Shown in pieces: positions 10,385-19,278 of a stretch of 64,000 nucleotides of DNA (position 1 is its first letter; every line of letters begins with the position of its first letter). The stretch covers positions 1,685 to 65,684 of the forward strand of contig NZ_RWIJ01000010.1 of assembly GCF_019805165.1 (NCBI RefSeq). The letters run 5' to 3'. The notes below the pieces were generated by a model. The model was not told the DNA's origin, did no database searches, and saw only the letters and a program-made list of their open reading frames with translations. The stretch comes from Azospirillum sp. 412522. Lineage in GTDB: Bacteria; Pseudomonadota; Alphaproteobacteria; Azospirillales; Azospirillaceae. Made by a program: the position numbers and the translations under genes.

Positions 10385-10460
10385 GGCTCCCTTCGCTGGA
10401 ATTACCCAGACAGGTTCGATGGGTGTGTTCTCAGCCGCGCGACCACCGCGCGGCACCCCA
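10385..10460 (-). promoter_or_regulatory. TPP riboswitch (THI box) controlling thiOSG
   Basis: Read leftwards, the region contains all THI-box blocks in order: GGGGTGCCG, a GC-rich P3-like stem, GCTGAGAACACACCC, ATCGAACCTG, TCTGGGTAATTCCAGCG and the terminal AAGGGAGCC. These are the conserved pyrimidine- and pyrophosphate-sensing segments of the TPP aptamer. It ends about 6 nt from the thiO start codon, and the Shine-Dalgarno GGGAG is part of the aptamer's own 3' end. TPP binding should therefore directly limit ribosome access. This is a translational switch by position (inference). Confidence 0.95.
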
Positions 10461-10698
10461 GGCCTATGGCTTGCCTTATGCCAATGTTTCGCTGGCCCCA
10501 CAAGCGGAATCCGGCGCGCGCGCCCACTCCGGCTCTGCGGCGACATGTCACGGCCGGATAGGGGCTTCCCCGGATGAAGACCGCTACCGATGCGCAGCTA
10601 AACTGCCTGCAACATGACACCCACCACGACACCGGCGGTTGAAGACGGGTGCCGTGGCCGGGCTGAACGAACAACAAGACAACCGAGGATTCGCCGGC

Positions 10699-12777
10699 AT
10701 GCTGTCATTCTTCCGCTCCGACTCCGCACCCGCCGCCACGTCCAACACCTTGAGCGCCAACTTGGCCGGCAACTTGGCCGGCAAGTCGGAACCGGTCGCC
10801 GGACCGGCGGATGGACCGGAGGAAGCGCCGATCCGCAGCCTGTGCCTGCCGGCGACACGGATCGGCAGCGGGGCGCTGGACGGGCTGGGCTTCGCCGCCG
10901 GCGCGCCGGGGCTGGTCGTCGGCTTCGTGTCGCCGCATGTCGATTTCGCCGCCACAGCCCGCGCCGTCCGCTCCGCCCTGCCGCCAGCCACCCAGCTGGT
11001 GCTGGTCTCCAGCGCAGGCGAACTGTGCACGGCCGAGGGGCAGCCGCTTTACCGCGAGGCCGGCGACCGCTGGGACAGCGTGGTGCTGCAATCCTTCAGC
11101 CCGCGCCTGTTCGCCGGCGTCAGCGTCCACACGGTCCCGCTGCATTGCGACGACCTGCGCGGCGGCCACCCGACCCGCGACGTGCCGGCACGGGTGGAGG
11201 CGATCCGCGGCGAGCTCGACCGCATCCGCGTCCCCTTTGCCGTCGACAGCCACGACACGGTGGCGCTGACCTTCATCGACGGGCTGTCGGCCAGCGAAAG
11301 CTGGTTCATGGAGGCGGTCTACCGCTCCGGCCATTTCCCCTGCCTGTTCATCGGCGGCTCGGCCGGCGGCAAGCTCGACTTCCGCAACACCCACCTGTTC
11401 GACGGCCAGCGCGTGCTGGAGAACGCGGCGGTGACCATCTTCCTGAAGATGGCGCCCGGCATCCGCTACGGCATCTTCAAGTCGCAGAACTTCCGCCCGA
11501 CCCAGACGCGCTTCGCGGTGGTCGATGCCGACCCGATGCGCCGCATCGTGCGCGGCGTGATCGACCGCGACGGCTTCGAGGTGGTGAGCTTCATCGACGC
11601 GCTCGCCAAATCCCTGCGCTGCAAGCCGCAGGAGCTGCCGGGCAAGCTGGCGAAGAACACCTTCGCCATCGAGATGGAGGGAGAACTGTTCGTCCGCTCC
11701 ATCTCCGGCTTCGATTTCGAGAAGGGGGAGGTCGGCTTCTACTGCGACGTCAATCCCGGCGATTCGCTGTGCCTGGTCGAGGCGACCGACTTCGTCCGCC
11801 AGACCGAGGACGACCTCGCCACCTACCTGCGCGGCAAGCCGAAGCCGGTCGGCGCCATCCTGAACGACTGCATCCTGCGCCGGCTGAACAACCCCGACCA
11901 GTTGTCGCGGGTCCATGCCTTCGACGGTCTGGCCGCCGCCGGCTTCTCCACCTTCGGCGAGCTGCTGGGCATCAACATCAACCAGACCCTGTCGGCGCTG
12001 ATGTTCTTCGAGGTGCCGCCCGGCGCCGCCTTCTCCGACGACATGGTCGACCGTTTCCCGGTGCATTACGCCCGGTTCCAGAGCTACTTCATCGCCACCC
12101 GCTACAACCGGCTCGACCTGCTGAGCCGCATCCGCAACAGCGTGATCGAGCGGATGCACAGCTACCTCGACGCGCTGGTCACGCTGACCGGCGGGGTGCA
12201 GGAAACCGCCAGCTACGCCGCGCGCATCGGCGGCTCGATGTCGGCGATCGAGGCGACGCTGAACCGCCACGCCACCCTGTTCGACGGCCACGCCGACCGC
12301 AAGGAGGCGCTGGTGCGCGAGTTCAACCAGCTCTCCACCGTGGTGAAGAGCATCGAGAAGGTGCTGGCGGTGATCGACGGCATCGCCAGCCAGACCAACC
12401 TGCTGGCGCTCAACGCGACCATCGAGGCGGCGCGGGCCGGCGAGGCCGGCAAGGGCTTCGCCGTGGTGGCGGCGGAGGTGCGCAAGCTCGCCAACGACAC
12501 CAAGCAGACGCTGGGCGACACCCGCCGCGCCATCGATCAGGTGGTGACCTCCGTCCGCTCCGTCGGCGGCCAGCTCGACGACACCAGCGCCCGCATGGAC
12601 GAGGCCGCCACCGCCTCGCAGGAGCTGCAGACCGACATCCACGCGGTGATCGACGAGGTGGAGGGCGCCCAGAAGGCCATCGAAGGCCGGCTGTCCGACA
12701 TGAACGACCATGCCCGCCGGATGGAGGAGATCAACCGCTACATCGGCTTCCTGAAGCAGCTCGACCGGGCGGGATGA
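10699..12777 (+). CDS. Cytoplasmic FIST-domain methyl-accepting chemotaxis protein
   Basis: A 692-residue receptor without transmembrane segments. Residues ~55-250 resemble a FIST N domain ([58 protein letters not shown]) and ~260-400 the FIST C domain ([27 protein letters not shown]). FIST is a predicted small-ligand, amino-acid-sensing module. The last ~230 residues are an MCP signalling domain with the hairpin tip [21 protein letters not shown], which contacts CheA/CheW. There is no HAMP domain. The ATG at 10699 (MLSFFRSD), 10 nt after a GAGG, is preferred over a TTG at 10639. It probably feeds a chemotaxis array from the cytoplasm; the ligand is unknown. Confidence 0.9.
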   Translation: MLSFFRSDSAPAATSNTLSANLAGNLAGKSEPVAGPADGPEEAPIRSLCLPATRIGSGALDGLGFAAGAPGLVVGFVSPHVDFAATARAVRSALPPATQLVLVSSAGELCTAEGQPLYREAGDRWDSVVLQSFSPRLFAGVSVHTVPLHCDDLRGGHPTRDVPARVEAIRGELDRIRVPFAVDSHDTVALTFIDGLSASESWFMEAVYRSGHFPCLFIGGSAGGKLDFRNTHLFDGQRVLENAAVTIFLKMAPGIRYGIFKSQNFRPTQTRFAVVDADPMRRIVRGVIDRDGFEVVSFIDALAKSLRCKPQELPGKLAKNTFAIEMEGELFVRSISGFDFEKGEVGFYCDVNPGDSLCLVEATDFVRQTEDDLATYLRGKPKPVGAILNDCILRRLNNPDQLSRVHAFDGLAAAGFSTFGELLGININQTLSALMFFEVPPGAAFSDDMVDRFPVHYARFQSYFIATRYNRLDLLSRIRNSVIERMHSYLDALVTLTGGVQETASYAARIGGSMSAIEATLNRHATLFDGHADRKEALVREFNQLSTVVKSIEKVLAVIDGIASQTNLLALNATIEAARAGEAGKGFAVVAAEVRKLANDTKQTLGDTRRAIDQVVTSVRSVGGQLDDTSARMDEAATASQELQTDIHAVIDEVEGAQKAIEGRLSDMNDHARRMEEINRYIGFLKQLDRAG

Positions 12778-12785
12778 GGACGGCG

Positions 12786-12808
12786 CGGCGGGTGCCCCCC
12801 ACCCGCCG
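12786..12808. terminator. Hairpin between convergent mcp and mgtE genes
   Basis: The arms CGGCGGGTG and CACCCGCCG (9 bp, 5-nt loop) fill most of the 39-nt gap between two convergent stop codons. There is no clear T-run; a bidirectional transcription end is inferred from position. Confidence 0.45.
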
Positions 12809-12816
12809 AGACGCCT

Positions 12817-14256
12817 CTACAGCAGGAACGCCGACGCCAGCCCCAGGAACGCCAGGAAGCCGACGACGTCGGTCACCGTCGTCAGGAACACCGCGCTCGA
12901 CACCGCCGGGTCGACGCCCAGCCTTTCCAGCCCCAGCGGGATCAGCGCGCCGCTCAGGCCGGCCACCACCAGATTGATGATCATGGCGAGCGCGATGACG
13001 ACGCCGATCAGCGGGCCATACCAGACCAGCGCGATCATCCCGACCATCACGGCGAAGATGCCGCCGTTGATCAGCCCGACCAGCAGCTCCTTCCCCACCA
13101 CGCGCAGCGCGTTGGAGGAGGACAGCTCGTGGGTCGCCAGCGCCCGGACGACGACGGTCAGCGTCTGGGTGCCGGCGTTGCCGCCCATCGAGGCGACGAT
13201 GGGCATCAGCACCGCCAGCGCCACGATCTGCTCGATGGTGCCTTCGAACAGCGAGATGACGCCCGACGCCAGGAAGGCGGTGGCGAGGTTGATGGTCAGC
13301 CAGCCGACGCGGCTGCGGGCGATGTCGGCGATGCCGCTGAACACGCCGGTGTCGCCCGACCCGCTCAGCTTGCGCAGGTCGTCCTCCGCCTCCTCGTCGA
13401 TGATGCGGACGACGTCGTCGACGGTGATGACGCCGATCAGCCGGCCCGCGGCATCGACCACGGGGGCGGAGACCAGGGCATATTGCCGGAACAGGTTCGC
13501 CACCTCCTCCCGCTCCATGGTGGCAGGGATCGCGTCGACCTCGCCGGTCACCAGATCGGCGATGCGCACGGCCCGGCGTTGCCGCAGCAGGCGCGACAGC
13601 GGAACCGCCCCCACCACCCGGTGCATCGGATCGACGATGAAGATGTCGTAGAAATCCTCCGGCAGCGTGTCGGTCGCCGCCCGGACGAAGTCGATGGTCT
13701 TGCCGACCGTCCAGAACTCCGGCACCGCGACCAGCTCGCGCTGCATCATGCGGCCGGCGCTGTCCTCGTCGTAGGTCAGGTTCTCCTGCACCAGCGCGCG
13801 TTCGGCGTCCGGCAGCTTAGCCAGGATCTGCGCCCGCGTCTCGGCGTCCAGATCCTCGATCAGCTCCACCGCGTCGTCGGTGTCGAGGTCGGCGACGGCG
13901 TCGGCCAGCTCCTGCGGCTCGAACCGTCCGATCAGCGCTTCGCGGAGATCGGGGTTCAGGTAGGACAGCACCTCGCCGTCCAGCTCGGCGGGAAGCAGGT
14001 CGATCAGGTCGGCGCGCTCGGCCGGCTCGGCCTGTTCGATCAGGTCGGCGATGTCGGCGGCATGCAGCCCGTCCAGCCGCGCCAGCACGGCCTCGCGTTC
14101 GCGGGCGCGCAGCAGGCCGGCGATCTCTTCCACGAAGTCCGGCTCGACGCCGTAGCGACGTTCGTCCTCGGCCTCATGGCCCGGATTGCCGTGAGCCTGG
14201 GCAGCGCCGTCCGGCCGCAGGTCCGGCCGATCCGGCGTACGGGGATCGGTGTGCAT
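12817..14256 (-). CDS. mgtE: Magnesium transporter MgtE
   Basis: A 479-residue Mg2+ channel/transporter. Residues ~30-160 form the MgtE N superhelical domain (LHAADIADLIEQAEPAERADLIDLL, LDTDDAVELIEDLD). Two CBS domains follow (~165-290: PVVDAAGRLIGVITVDDVVRI), and then five C-terminal membrane helices with the pore motif PIVASMGGNAGTQTLTVVVRALA. Length is usual for the family. The start at MHTDPRTPDRP (14256) is preceded by GGGAGGG; the longer open frame is rejected. Mg2+ binding between the N and CBS domains is known to gate the channel. I see no Mg2+ riboswitch upstream. Confidence 0.97.
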   Translation of the reverse strand: MHTDPRTPDRPDLRPDGAAQAHGNPGHEAEDERRYGVEPDFVEEIAGLLRAREREAVLARLDGLHAADIADLIEQAEPAERADLIDLLPAELDGEVLSYLNPDLREALIGRFEPQELADAVADLDTDDAVELIEDLDAETRAQILAKLPDAERALVQENLTYDEDSAGRMMQRELVAVPEFWTVGKTIDFVRAATDTLPEDFYDIFIVDPMHRVVGAVPLSRLLRQRRAVRIADLVTGEVDAIPATMEREEVANLFRQYALVSAPVVDAAGRLIGVITVDDVVRIIDEEAEDDLRKLSGSGDTGVFSGIADIARSRVGWLTINLATAFLASGVISLFEGTIEQIVALAVLMPIVASMGGNAGTQTLTVVVRALATHELSSSNALRVVGKELLVGLINGGIFAVMVGMIALVWYGPLIGVVIALAMIINLVVAGLSGALIPLGLERLGVDPAVSSAVFLTTVTDVVGFLAFLGLASAFLL

Positions 14257-14577
14257 GCCGGCACCCTCCCTTCGACGAGGCAGCCCCCGAATGCCGGTCC
14301 TTTGAAGCCGGCCCCGAAGCCGGCAGGGCGCCGGCGACATGGGAACGGCGGGACGGCTCCGCGACATCGGACGGTGGCCGGCGGCGTTCGGGGTTTGCGG
14401 GTTGTGGAAGGCTTCCGGCCGGTGCCGGGAGTCCGCCGCAAGGAACGGAGCCGGTGTCGGCGGAAGCGACCCCGACATAGAGGCGCCGTTCCCGTTTGTC
14501 CAGCCCGGTTCGGCGGTGACCAGCCGGTCCGGGCGCTTTTGCCACCGGATCCTTGCACCGCCGCGACCCTTCGTGCT

Positions 14578-14625
14578 CCCCTCTCCCCGTGCCGCATCGC
14601 GGGCGCCGCATCACGGGGAGAGGGG
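14578..14625. repeat. Long inverted repeat upstream of the STAS gene
   Basis: A perfect 14-bp stem, CCCCTCTCCCCGTG (14578-14591) and CACGGGGAGAGGGG (14612-14625), encloses a 20-nt loop. The right arm ends 12 nt before the STAS start codon and holds the only purine-rich ribosome-site candidate. It is of the same CCCTCTCCC style as other repeats in the window. The remainder of 14257-14577, between the mgtE start and this repeat, carries the mgtE ribosome site and no gene that I can see. Confidence 0.65.
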
Positions 14626-14637
14626 CTGGACGCGCCG

Positions 14638-14940
14638 ATGGAGTATGCCTTCACCACCATCGGCGGCTGCGACGGCATCCTGCTGTCCGGCCGCTGCACC
14701 TACGAGGACGGCAGCCGCTTCCACGACATGCTGCGCGACTGGGACTTCGCGGCCAGGCCGGTGGTCCCGATCGACCTGCGCTTCGTCACCTTCATCGACT
14801 CGGCCGCCATCGGGATGCTGTTCATCCTGGCCAACCGCTGCCGCGAGGCCGGCGGCCATATCGTCGCCAGCGGCACCGCTCCCCACATCGTCCGGGCGCT
14901 GCGCCGCGCCACGCTGGACCGCTACATCGAGTTCCACTGA
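14638..14940 (+). CDS. STAS-domain anti-sigma factor antagonist-like protein
   Basis: A 100-residue single-domain STAS protein. The core VVPIDLRFVTFIDSAAIGMLFILANRC has the family's D-S-A/S-G pattern, with Ser in FIDSAAIGML at the position phosphorylated in SpoIIAA-like antagonists. The rest (GHIVASGTAPHIVRALRRATLDRYIEF) matches the terminal strand and helix. Such proteins bind anti-sigma or kinase partners; none is encoded next door. Its ribosome-binding region overlaps the right arm of the inverted repeat just upstream, and it ends at a strong hairpin terminator. Confidence 0.85.
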   Translation: MEYAFTTIGGCDGILLSGRCTYEDGSRFHDMLRDWDFAARPVVPIDLRFVTFIDSAAIGMLFILANRCREAGGHIVASGTAPHIVRALRRATLDRYIEFH

Positions 14941-14947
14941 AAACGCC

Positions 14948-14984
14948 GAAGGGCGGTGCCGCACCGTGCACCGCCCTTCTTTAC
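14948..14984 (+). terminator. Intrinsic terminator after the STAS gene
   Basis: A 12-bp stem, GAAGGGCGGTGC / GCACCGCCCTTC, with an 8-nt loop is followed by a short TTTA. It sits 7 nt after the STAS stop codon, and could also serve the convergent small membrane protein gene. Confidence 0.75.
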
Positions 14985-15019
14985 GACCGGCCCTCGTTAC
15001 ATTCGGCCCTGAAATCCGA

Positions 15020-15352
15020 TCAGGTCGGGCTCGGAACCGCAGCGGCGGCGTCGACGCCGAGCTTGGCGCGGGCAAGGCCGTTCAGCGCCTCCGTGTCGGC
15101 AAAGACATAGCCCTTCTCGATCAGCTTCGACGTGTAGTGCTTGTTGTAGAGAAACGCCGCGATGATGCCGGAAATCCCACCGGTGAGGAAATACAGGACA
15201 GTCAAAATCAGCCCCATTCCCCAGTCGCCGCGGAACAGGGCGGGAAAACCGCCGAAGAACAGGGTGGTCCAGCTGAACCCGACCAGCCCCTTCTTGGTAA
15301 GCCCCGTCTGCGGGTGCTTCATCATCACAACGGTCGCCATCCAATCCCCCAT
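15020..15352 (-). CDS. Small two-helix membrane protein
   Basis: A 110-residue inner-membrane protein. Two hydrophobic segments are visible: FSWTTLFFGGFPALF and GLILTVLYFLTGGISGIIAAF. They are flanked by KKGLVG before and YNKHYTSKLIEKGY after. The pattern resembles small DUF2628/HrgC-like proteins, but I cannot assign a family firmly. The start at 15352 (MGDWMATVV) has GGGGGA just upstream; MATVVMMKHP at 15340 is the alternative. It is read towards the STAS gene from an AT-rich upstream region. Confidence 0.65.
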   Translation of the reverse strand: MGDWMATVVMMKHPQTGLTKKGLVGFSWTTLFFGGFPALFRGDWGMGLILTVLYFLTGGISGIIAAFLYNKHYTSKLIEKGYVFADTEALNGLARAKLGVDAAAAVPSPT

Positions 15353-15704
15353 GCCACCGGCAGGTCGAATGTCTGGCACGACGCCATCCATCCCGCCATT
15401 CGCAACGCAGCATATTACCACTTTCGATCAGAGACAAGAGCAGGACAGATGAATATCGATCCATCATTCTCTGTCCACATCATCAAGTCTTCAATATTTG
15501 CTTACTTGTTATCAAATATGATATCAATTACTTAGACAACCCTTCCGAGTGCCTTTCCCTGCGGCCAAAGCCCGCAAAATGGGGAGGGGTGCATTCGGAA
15601 GCATCCTTCCCTCCCCCGGAAGGCGCCTTCCGATGCGCCGTTGACCAGGCTTGTCATAAAACCGCAACACTGGCGTCTGCCTCCTGTCCACCAGAGGAGT
15701 CGCC
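15353..15704. other. AT-rich intergenic region, promoters only
   Basis: A 352-nt divergent spacer between the small membrane protein (minus) and the PAP2 gene (plus). About 15430-15540 is much richer in A/T than its surroundings (with TTATCAAATATGATATCAA), a likely promoter region for the leftward gene. I found no convincing coding frame or RNA gene here. Confidence 0.5.
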
Positions 15705-16418
15705 GTGGAGTTGCTGCACCGTCTCGACCAGACGCTGCTCCTGTGGCTGAACCAGTTCGCCGGGCACAGCGCCGTCCTGGATCAGGCGGTGCGTGGGATC
15801 GCCAACATCTATCTGGTGAAACTCGGCCTGTTCAGCGCCGCGCTGTGGTGGCTGTGGTTCCGCCGGGAGGAGACGGAGTCCGGGCGCCGGCTGGTGGTGG
15901 ACGCCCTCGCCGCCGTGGTGCTGGCGGTGGCGGCCTCGATCCTGATCCAGGCGGTGATGCCGGCCCGCCCGCGCCCGCTGCACGATCCCGGCGTCCCCTT
16001 CGTCCCGCCCATCGGCCAGAGCCGCGAGGCGCTGAAGAACTGGAGCTCCTTCCCCAGCGACAATGCCGCCCTGGGCTTCGCCCTTGCCGCGACCTTCCTG
16101 CGCGCCTCCCGTCCCTGGGGGCTGCTGGCCTGCCTGTGGGCGGCGCTGGTGATCGCCCTGCCGCGGGTCTATCTCGGCCTGCATTACCCCGGCGACGTCG
16201 CCGGCGGCGCCCTGCTGGGCCTTCTCAGCGCCTTCGCCGTCGCCCGACTCCTGCCGATGGGCGGCATCCACCGGCTGGTCGGCCGGGTGGAGGAGCGCTG
16301 GCGGCCCTGGTTCTACAGCGGCGCCTTCCTGGCGATCTACGAGATGATGGTGCTGTTCGAGGATGTCCGCCGCGCCGCCGGGGGCGCGGCCAAGCTGCTG
16401 CACGGTCTGACGGGGTAA
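15705..16418 (+). CDS. PAP2-family membrane phosphatase
   Basis: A 237-residue membrane enzyme of the type 2 phosphatidic acid phosphatase superfamily. The three signature blocks can be seen: ARPRPLHDPG (relaxed KxxxxxxRP), NWSSFPSDNAALGFALA (PSGH variant with Asp-Asn) and RVYLGLHYPGDVAGG (SRxxxxxHxxxD). Five or six hydrophobic helices surround them. Family members dephosphorylate lipid phosphates such as undecaprenyl pyrophosphate or phosphatidic acid; the substrate here is unknown. The GTG start at 15705 is supported by AGAGGAG 8 nt upstream. The gene is followed by a hairpin shared with the convergent tRNA. Confidence 0.88.
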   Translation: MELLHRLDQTLLLWLNQFAGHSAVLDQAVRGIANIYLVKLGLFSAALWWLWFRREETESGRRLVVDALAAVVLAVAASILIQAVMPARPRPLHDPGVPFVPPIGQSREALKNWSSFPSDNAALGFALAATFLRASRPWGLLACLWAALVIALPRVYLGLHYPGDVAGGALLGLLSAFAVARLLPMGGIHRLVGRVEERWRPWFYSGAFLAIYEMMVLFEDVRRAAGGAAKLLHGLTG

Positions 16419-16435
16419 GATCCGGATACGAAAAA

Positions 16436-16462
16436 GCCCGCTCGGTCTTGCGACCTGCGGGC
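16436..16462. terminator. Bidirectional terminator between the PAP2 gene and tRNA-Leu
   Basis: Stem CCCGC-GGTC / GACC-GCGGG (with small interruptions) is flanked by AAAAA on the left and CTTTCGTC on the right. It lies between the stop of the rightward PAP2 gene and the 3' end of the leftward tRNA. Confidence 0.65.
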
Positions 16463-16510
16463 CTTTCGTCACTCCCGTATCCCCGGGATGGTCCCATCTG
16501 CATGGGAGAG

Positions 16511-16595
16511 TGGTGCGGTCGAGAAGACTCGAACTTCCACGGGTTGCCCCACAGCGACCTCAACGCTGCGCGTCTACCAATTCCGCCACGACCGC
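16511..16595 (-). tRNA. tRNA-Leu (anticodon GAG)
   Basis: On the minus strand, 85 nt fold as a class II tRNA. The acceptor stem is GCGGTCG / CGACCGC, the D-arm TGGCGGAATTGGTAGACGC, the anticodon stem CAGCG/CGCTG with loop TTGAGGT (anticodon GAG, reading CUU/CUC), then a long variable arm. The T-arm is GGAAGTTCGAGTCTTC, and CCA is encoded. The GAA TTGGTAGACGC block is diagnostic for leucine tRNA. Confidence 0.96.
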
Positions 16596-16758
16596 ATCAG
16601 GCTGGTAGTTCCCGACGCTCGCTTGCGCGCCTCATCGGGTGGAGCGGGTAGATATCAGCTTCCCGATGGTCGATCAAGCGCTACAATCATCGTCTGCGAA
16701 GAAAAATTCGGATCGGCCCTCCGGCCGGTCCCACACACGCCGCCAGAGACCCCATCGA

Positions 16759-17490
16759 ATGACATCCCCGACGAGCCTTTCCGCCAGTCAGTCCGACACG
16801 CCCGCCGCCCAGCCCGCTGCCCAACCTGTCGAGTGGCGCATCTCCGACGAGCCGGTGCCCTATCCCGAAGCCATCGCCGAGATGGAGGCGCGCGTCGAGG
16901 CGATCCGCGCCGGCACCGCGCCGGAACTGGTGTGGCTGCTGGAGCATCCGCCACTCTACACCGCCGGCACCAGTGCCAGGGACGAGGATCTGCTGGAGGC
17001 CGACCGCTTCCCCGTCTACCGCAGCGGCCGCGGCGGCCAGTACACCTATCATGGGCCGGGTCAGCGGGTGGCCTACGTCATGCTGGACCTGAAGGCGCGC
17101 GGCGCCGACATCCGCGGGTTCGTCCGCGACCTGGAGGCGTGGATCATCCGCACCCTCGCCTCCTTCAACATCAAGGGCGAGCGGCGCGAGGGCCGTGTCG
17201 GCATCTGGGTCGACAAGCAGCCCTATGGCGGGCTGAAGGGGCAGGAGGACAAGATCGCCGCCATCGGCGTGCGGGTGCGCCGCTGGGTCAGCTTCCACGG
17301 CATCGCCCTGAACGTGGAACCGGACCTGTCCCATTTCGGCGGCATCGTCCCCTGCGGCATCGCCGAGCACGGCGTCACCTCCATCGTGGCCCTGGGCCAG
17401 CTGGTGACGATGGAGGATGTCGATTCCGCCCTGATCGCTGCATGGCCGGAGGTGTTCGGCGGCGCGACGCGGGACGAAGAGGACGCCTAA
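16759..17490 (+). CDS. lipB: Octanoyltransferase LipB
   Basis: A 243-residue enzyme that moves octanoyl from acyl carrier protein to lipoyl domains of 2-oxoacid dehydrogenases and GcvH, the first step of lipoate synthesis. Motifs seen: [27 protein letters not shown] (substrate loop), [29 protein letters not shown] with the conserved Lys, and [10 protein letters not shown] with the catalytic Cys. The start at MTSPTSLS (16759) is preferred to the ATG at 16639, whose extra residues look non-coding and approach the tRNA. Its stop overlaps that of the convergent unknown gene by 4 nt. Confidence 0.95.
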   Translation: MTSPTSLSASQSDTPAAQPAAQPVEWRISDEPVPYPEAIAEMEARVEAIRAGTAPELVWLLEHPPLYTAGTSARDEDLLEADRFPVYRSGRGGQYTYHGPGQRVAYVMLDLKARGADIRGFVRDLEAWIIRTLASFNIKGERREGRVGIWVDKQPYGGLKGQEDKIAAIGVRVRRWVSFHGIALNVEPDLSHFGGIVPCGIAEHGVTSIVALGQLVTMEDVDSALIAAWPEVFGGATRDEEDA

Positions 17491-17999
17491 TACTTCTTGA
17501 ATCCGCCGGCGGCCGGGGTGGCGGCCTGGTTGCCGGCAGGATTCACGCGGGGGTCCTGGTTGTCCACCGACTGCACGGTGCAGCCGGTCGAATCGCCGTT
17601 GCGGAACAGATAGATCTTCTTGCGGTCGGCCTTTTTGTCAGGGTCGTGCAGGTTCAGCCCATGCCCGAAGGCGACGCCCAGCACCTCGCCCTTGTAATAG
17701 GCGCGGAAGCGCATCAGCGCGATCTCGTTGAAGCGCAGGGCGGCGCAGTCCTTGCTCAACTCCTTCTCGAAGGTGCCGGCCTTGCGCCAGTCCTCCTTGG
17801 AGCGAATCGTCATCCATTGCGAGGGCAGCGCATACTGTACGATGGGCGGTGCGATGGGCAGGCTGGAGCCCGGCTGCGGTGGCGCCTGATGGCCCTGTTC
17901 CGTCCGCTCCAGCGCCCCGGCCAACGCAGGGGCGGCGCCCAGCAGCGAAAGCCCGCACACCCAGCAGGCCGCCAGAGAACGCCCGTCAAATCCGGACAT
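17487..17999 (-). CDS. Periplasmic hypothetical protein
   Basis: A 170-residue protein with an N-terminal Sec signal ([19 protein letters not shown]), so exported. The mature part contains [21 protein letters not shown], a segment [28 protein letters not shown], and [15 protein letters not shown] with a second cysteine that could pair with the first. I do not recognise the family. Its start lies within the end of the upstream 321-residue gene (14-nt overlap), so the two are probably co-translated. Its stop overlaps the convergent lipB stop. Confidence 0.65.
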   Translation of the reverse strand: MSGFDGRSLAACWVCGLSLLGAAPALAGALERTEQGHQAPPQPGSSLPIAPPIVQYALPSQWMTIRSKEDWRKAGTFEKELSKDCAALRFNEIALMRFRAYYKGEVLGVAFGHGLNLHDPDKKADRKKIYLFRNGDSTGCTVQSVDNQDPRVNPAGNQAATPAAGGFKKY

Positions 18000-18951
18000 C
18001 GAACCCGCGCTCCTTGATTTCAACGACCATTTCAACGACCGGGACCTCGCCGGCCGGCGTCTCGTTTGCCGGCATCCGTTTGGAAAGCGCCGCGGCCGCC
18101 ACCTCCCCCAGCCGGCCGGACAGAACCAGTGACAGCTCCATCGCCCCGCCATCGGCCGGCGCGCCCAGCGGCGACAGCCTCACCGTGCCTTCCAGCCCCT
18201 GTGGCGGCCGCGTCATCGCTCCGGTCAGCGCCGCCATGACACGCTCCAGATCATCGATGGCGACCCGGTCGGTTTCGACCGTCAGCCCCTTGCCCGGCCG
18301 GATGGCGGAGCGGATGGCACCGAGTATGGCGGTCAACCCCTCCTCATGCTCTTCCGCCGGCACCCGAGCCAGCACCAACGCCGCATCGTCCAGCCTCACA
18401 TCGACCTGCCCGCCATTGAGGGCGAGGGCGATCCCCCGAAGCTCGACCGTCATATCCTGCCGAGCATTCTCCGCCAGCGGGCGCAACGCCCCTGCCGGTC
18501 CATCCAGCGCCGCGACGGCCGCCTGTCGGTCCGCCGCGCCGAAGCGGGCGACGAGAACCGCCTCCGCCATGGCGGCATCGCTCCCGTCCATTCCGAAGGC
18601 GGTCAAAAGCCGTGCCAGATCGCGCGCCAGCGCCTGAATCGCTGGGCCGAGCCGGTCGCCGAGGTCGCCCGCCACCGGTTTGGACGGCCGCGCCAGCGCA
18701 TCCTCCGCCGCCTCCGGCCCCAGGCTGAGGCGGACGGCCGGATCGTGTCCCGGCGCGGTCGGAGCCTTCGGAACCGGGGCGGCCGCCGGAGCGGCCACAG
18801 CCCCGCGGACAACCTTGCCCTTCGCCTCCGCCGCCTTGGCGAAGACGCCGGTCAGCATGGCCTTCATGCCGGCCATATCCGGCTTCCCTGGCGACTTCCC
18901 TGCGGTCATCCCGGCTGCGGTCCCAACCATAGCCATTGCAGCGGCCAGCAT
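17986..18951 (-). CDS. Ala-rich hypothetical protein
   Basis: A 321-residue predicted protein. The N-terminus is a weakly hydrophobic Ala/Met/Gly stretch (MLAAAMAMVGTAAG), then Lys/Pro-rich linkers (~residues 40-70). A C-terminal half of regular beta/alpha pattern follows (MTVELRGIALALNGGQVDVRLDDAALVLAR, GLTVETDRVAIDDLERVMAALTGAM, GAMELSLVLSGRL). I do not recognise a domain and propose no function. It is the upstream partner of the periplasmic unknown with a 14-nt overlap, and lies 36 nt downstream of the acylphosphatase gene, so fadD-acyP and these two may form one transcript. Confidence 0.6.
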   Translation of the reverse strand: MLAAAMAMVGTAAGMTAGKSPGKPDMAGMKAMLTGVFAKAAEAKGKVVRGAVAAPAAAPVPKAPTAPGHDPAVRLSLGPEAAEDALARPSKPVAGDLGDRLGPAIQALARDLARLLTAFGMDGSDAAMAEAVLVARFGAADRQAAVAALDGPAGALRPLAENARQDMTVELRGIALALNGGQVDVRLDDAALVLARVPAEEHEEGLTAILGAIRSAIRPGKGLTVETDRVAIDDLERVMAALTGAMTRPPQGLEGTVRLSPLGAPADGGAMELSLVLSGRLGEVAAAALSKRMPANETPAGEVPVVEMVVEIKERGFDVRI

Positions 18952-18987
18952 GCCGCCGTCATGGTTAGCGGAACGCTAATGCGGGAC

Positions 18988-19278
18988 TCACACCGTCGGC
19001 CGCTGCTCGAATCCCGCCATGCCCGGATCCTGCTCCGGTTCGGACACCACGTCGCGGACGATGGCCGACGGCGGGCCACGGCGGCAGGCCTCCAGCATGC
19101 GGTCGACGGCGTCGGCCGGGCCGGCGAACAGCGCCTCCACCGTGCCGTCGCCGCGGTTGCGCACCCAGCCGGTCAGGCCGAGCGCGCCCGCCTGATCGAC
19201 GGTCCAGCCGCGATACCACACCCCCTGCACCTTGCCCTGGATGCGAACGCGCACCGCCTTCCGGTCGACAGCGCTCAT
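18988..19278 (-). CDS. acyP: Acylphosphatase
   Basis: A 96-residue acylphosphatase that hydrolyses carboxyl-phosphate bonds. It has the phosphate loop VQGVWYRGW with the catalytic Arg, and GWVRNRGDGTVEALFAG with the catalytic Asn, both at the usual places. The family is ~90 residues, so the gene is full length. Its ATG overlaps the fadD stop codon (ATGA), indicating translational coupling with the acyl-CoA ligase. A functional link between the two is not established. Confidence 0.95.
   Translation of the reverse strand: MSAVDRKAVRVRIQGKVQGVWYRGWTVDQAGALGLTGWVRNRGDGTVEALFAGPADAVDRMLEACRRGPPSAIVRDVVSEPEQDPGMAGFEQRPTV

Noticed and set aside
10705..12711. 668-codon antisense frame under the FIST-MCP gene
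   Set aside because: Shadow of the receptor frame; composition (His/Gln/Gly/Val) is that of GC-rich antisense translation.
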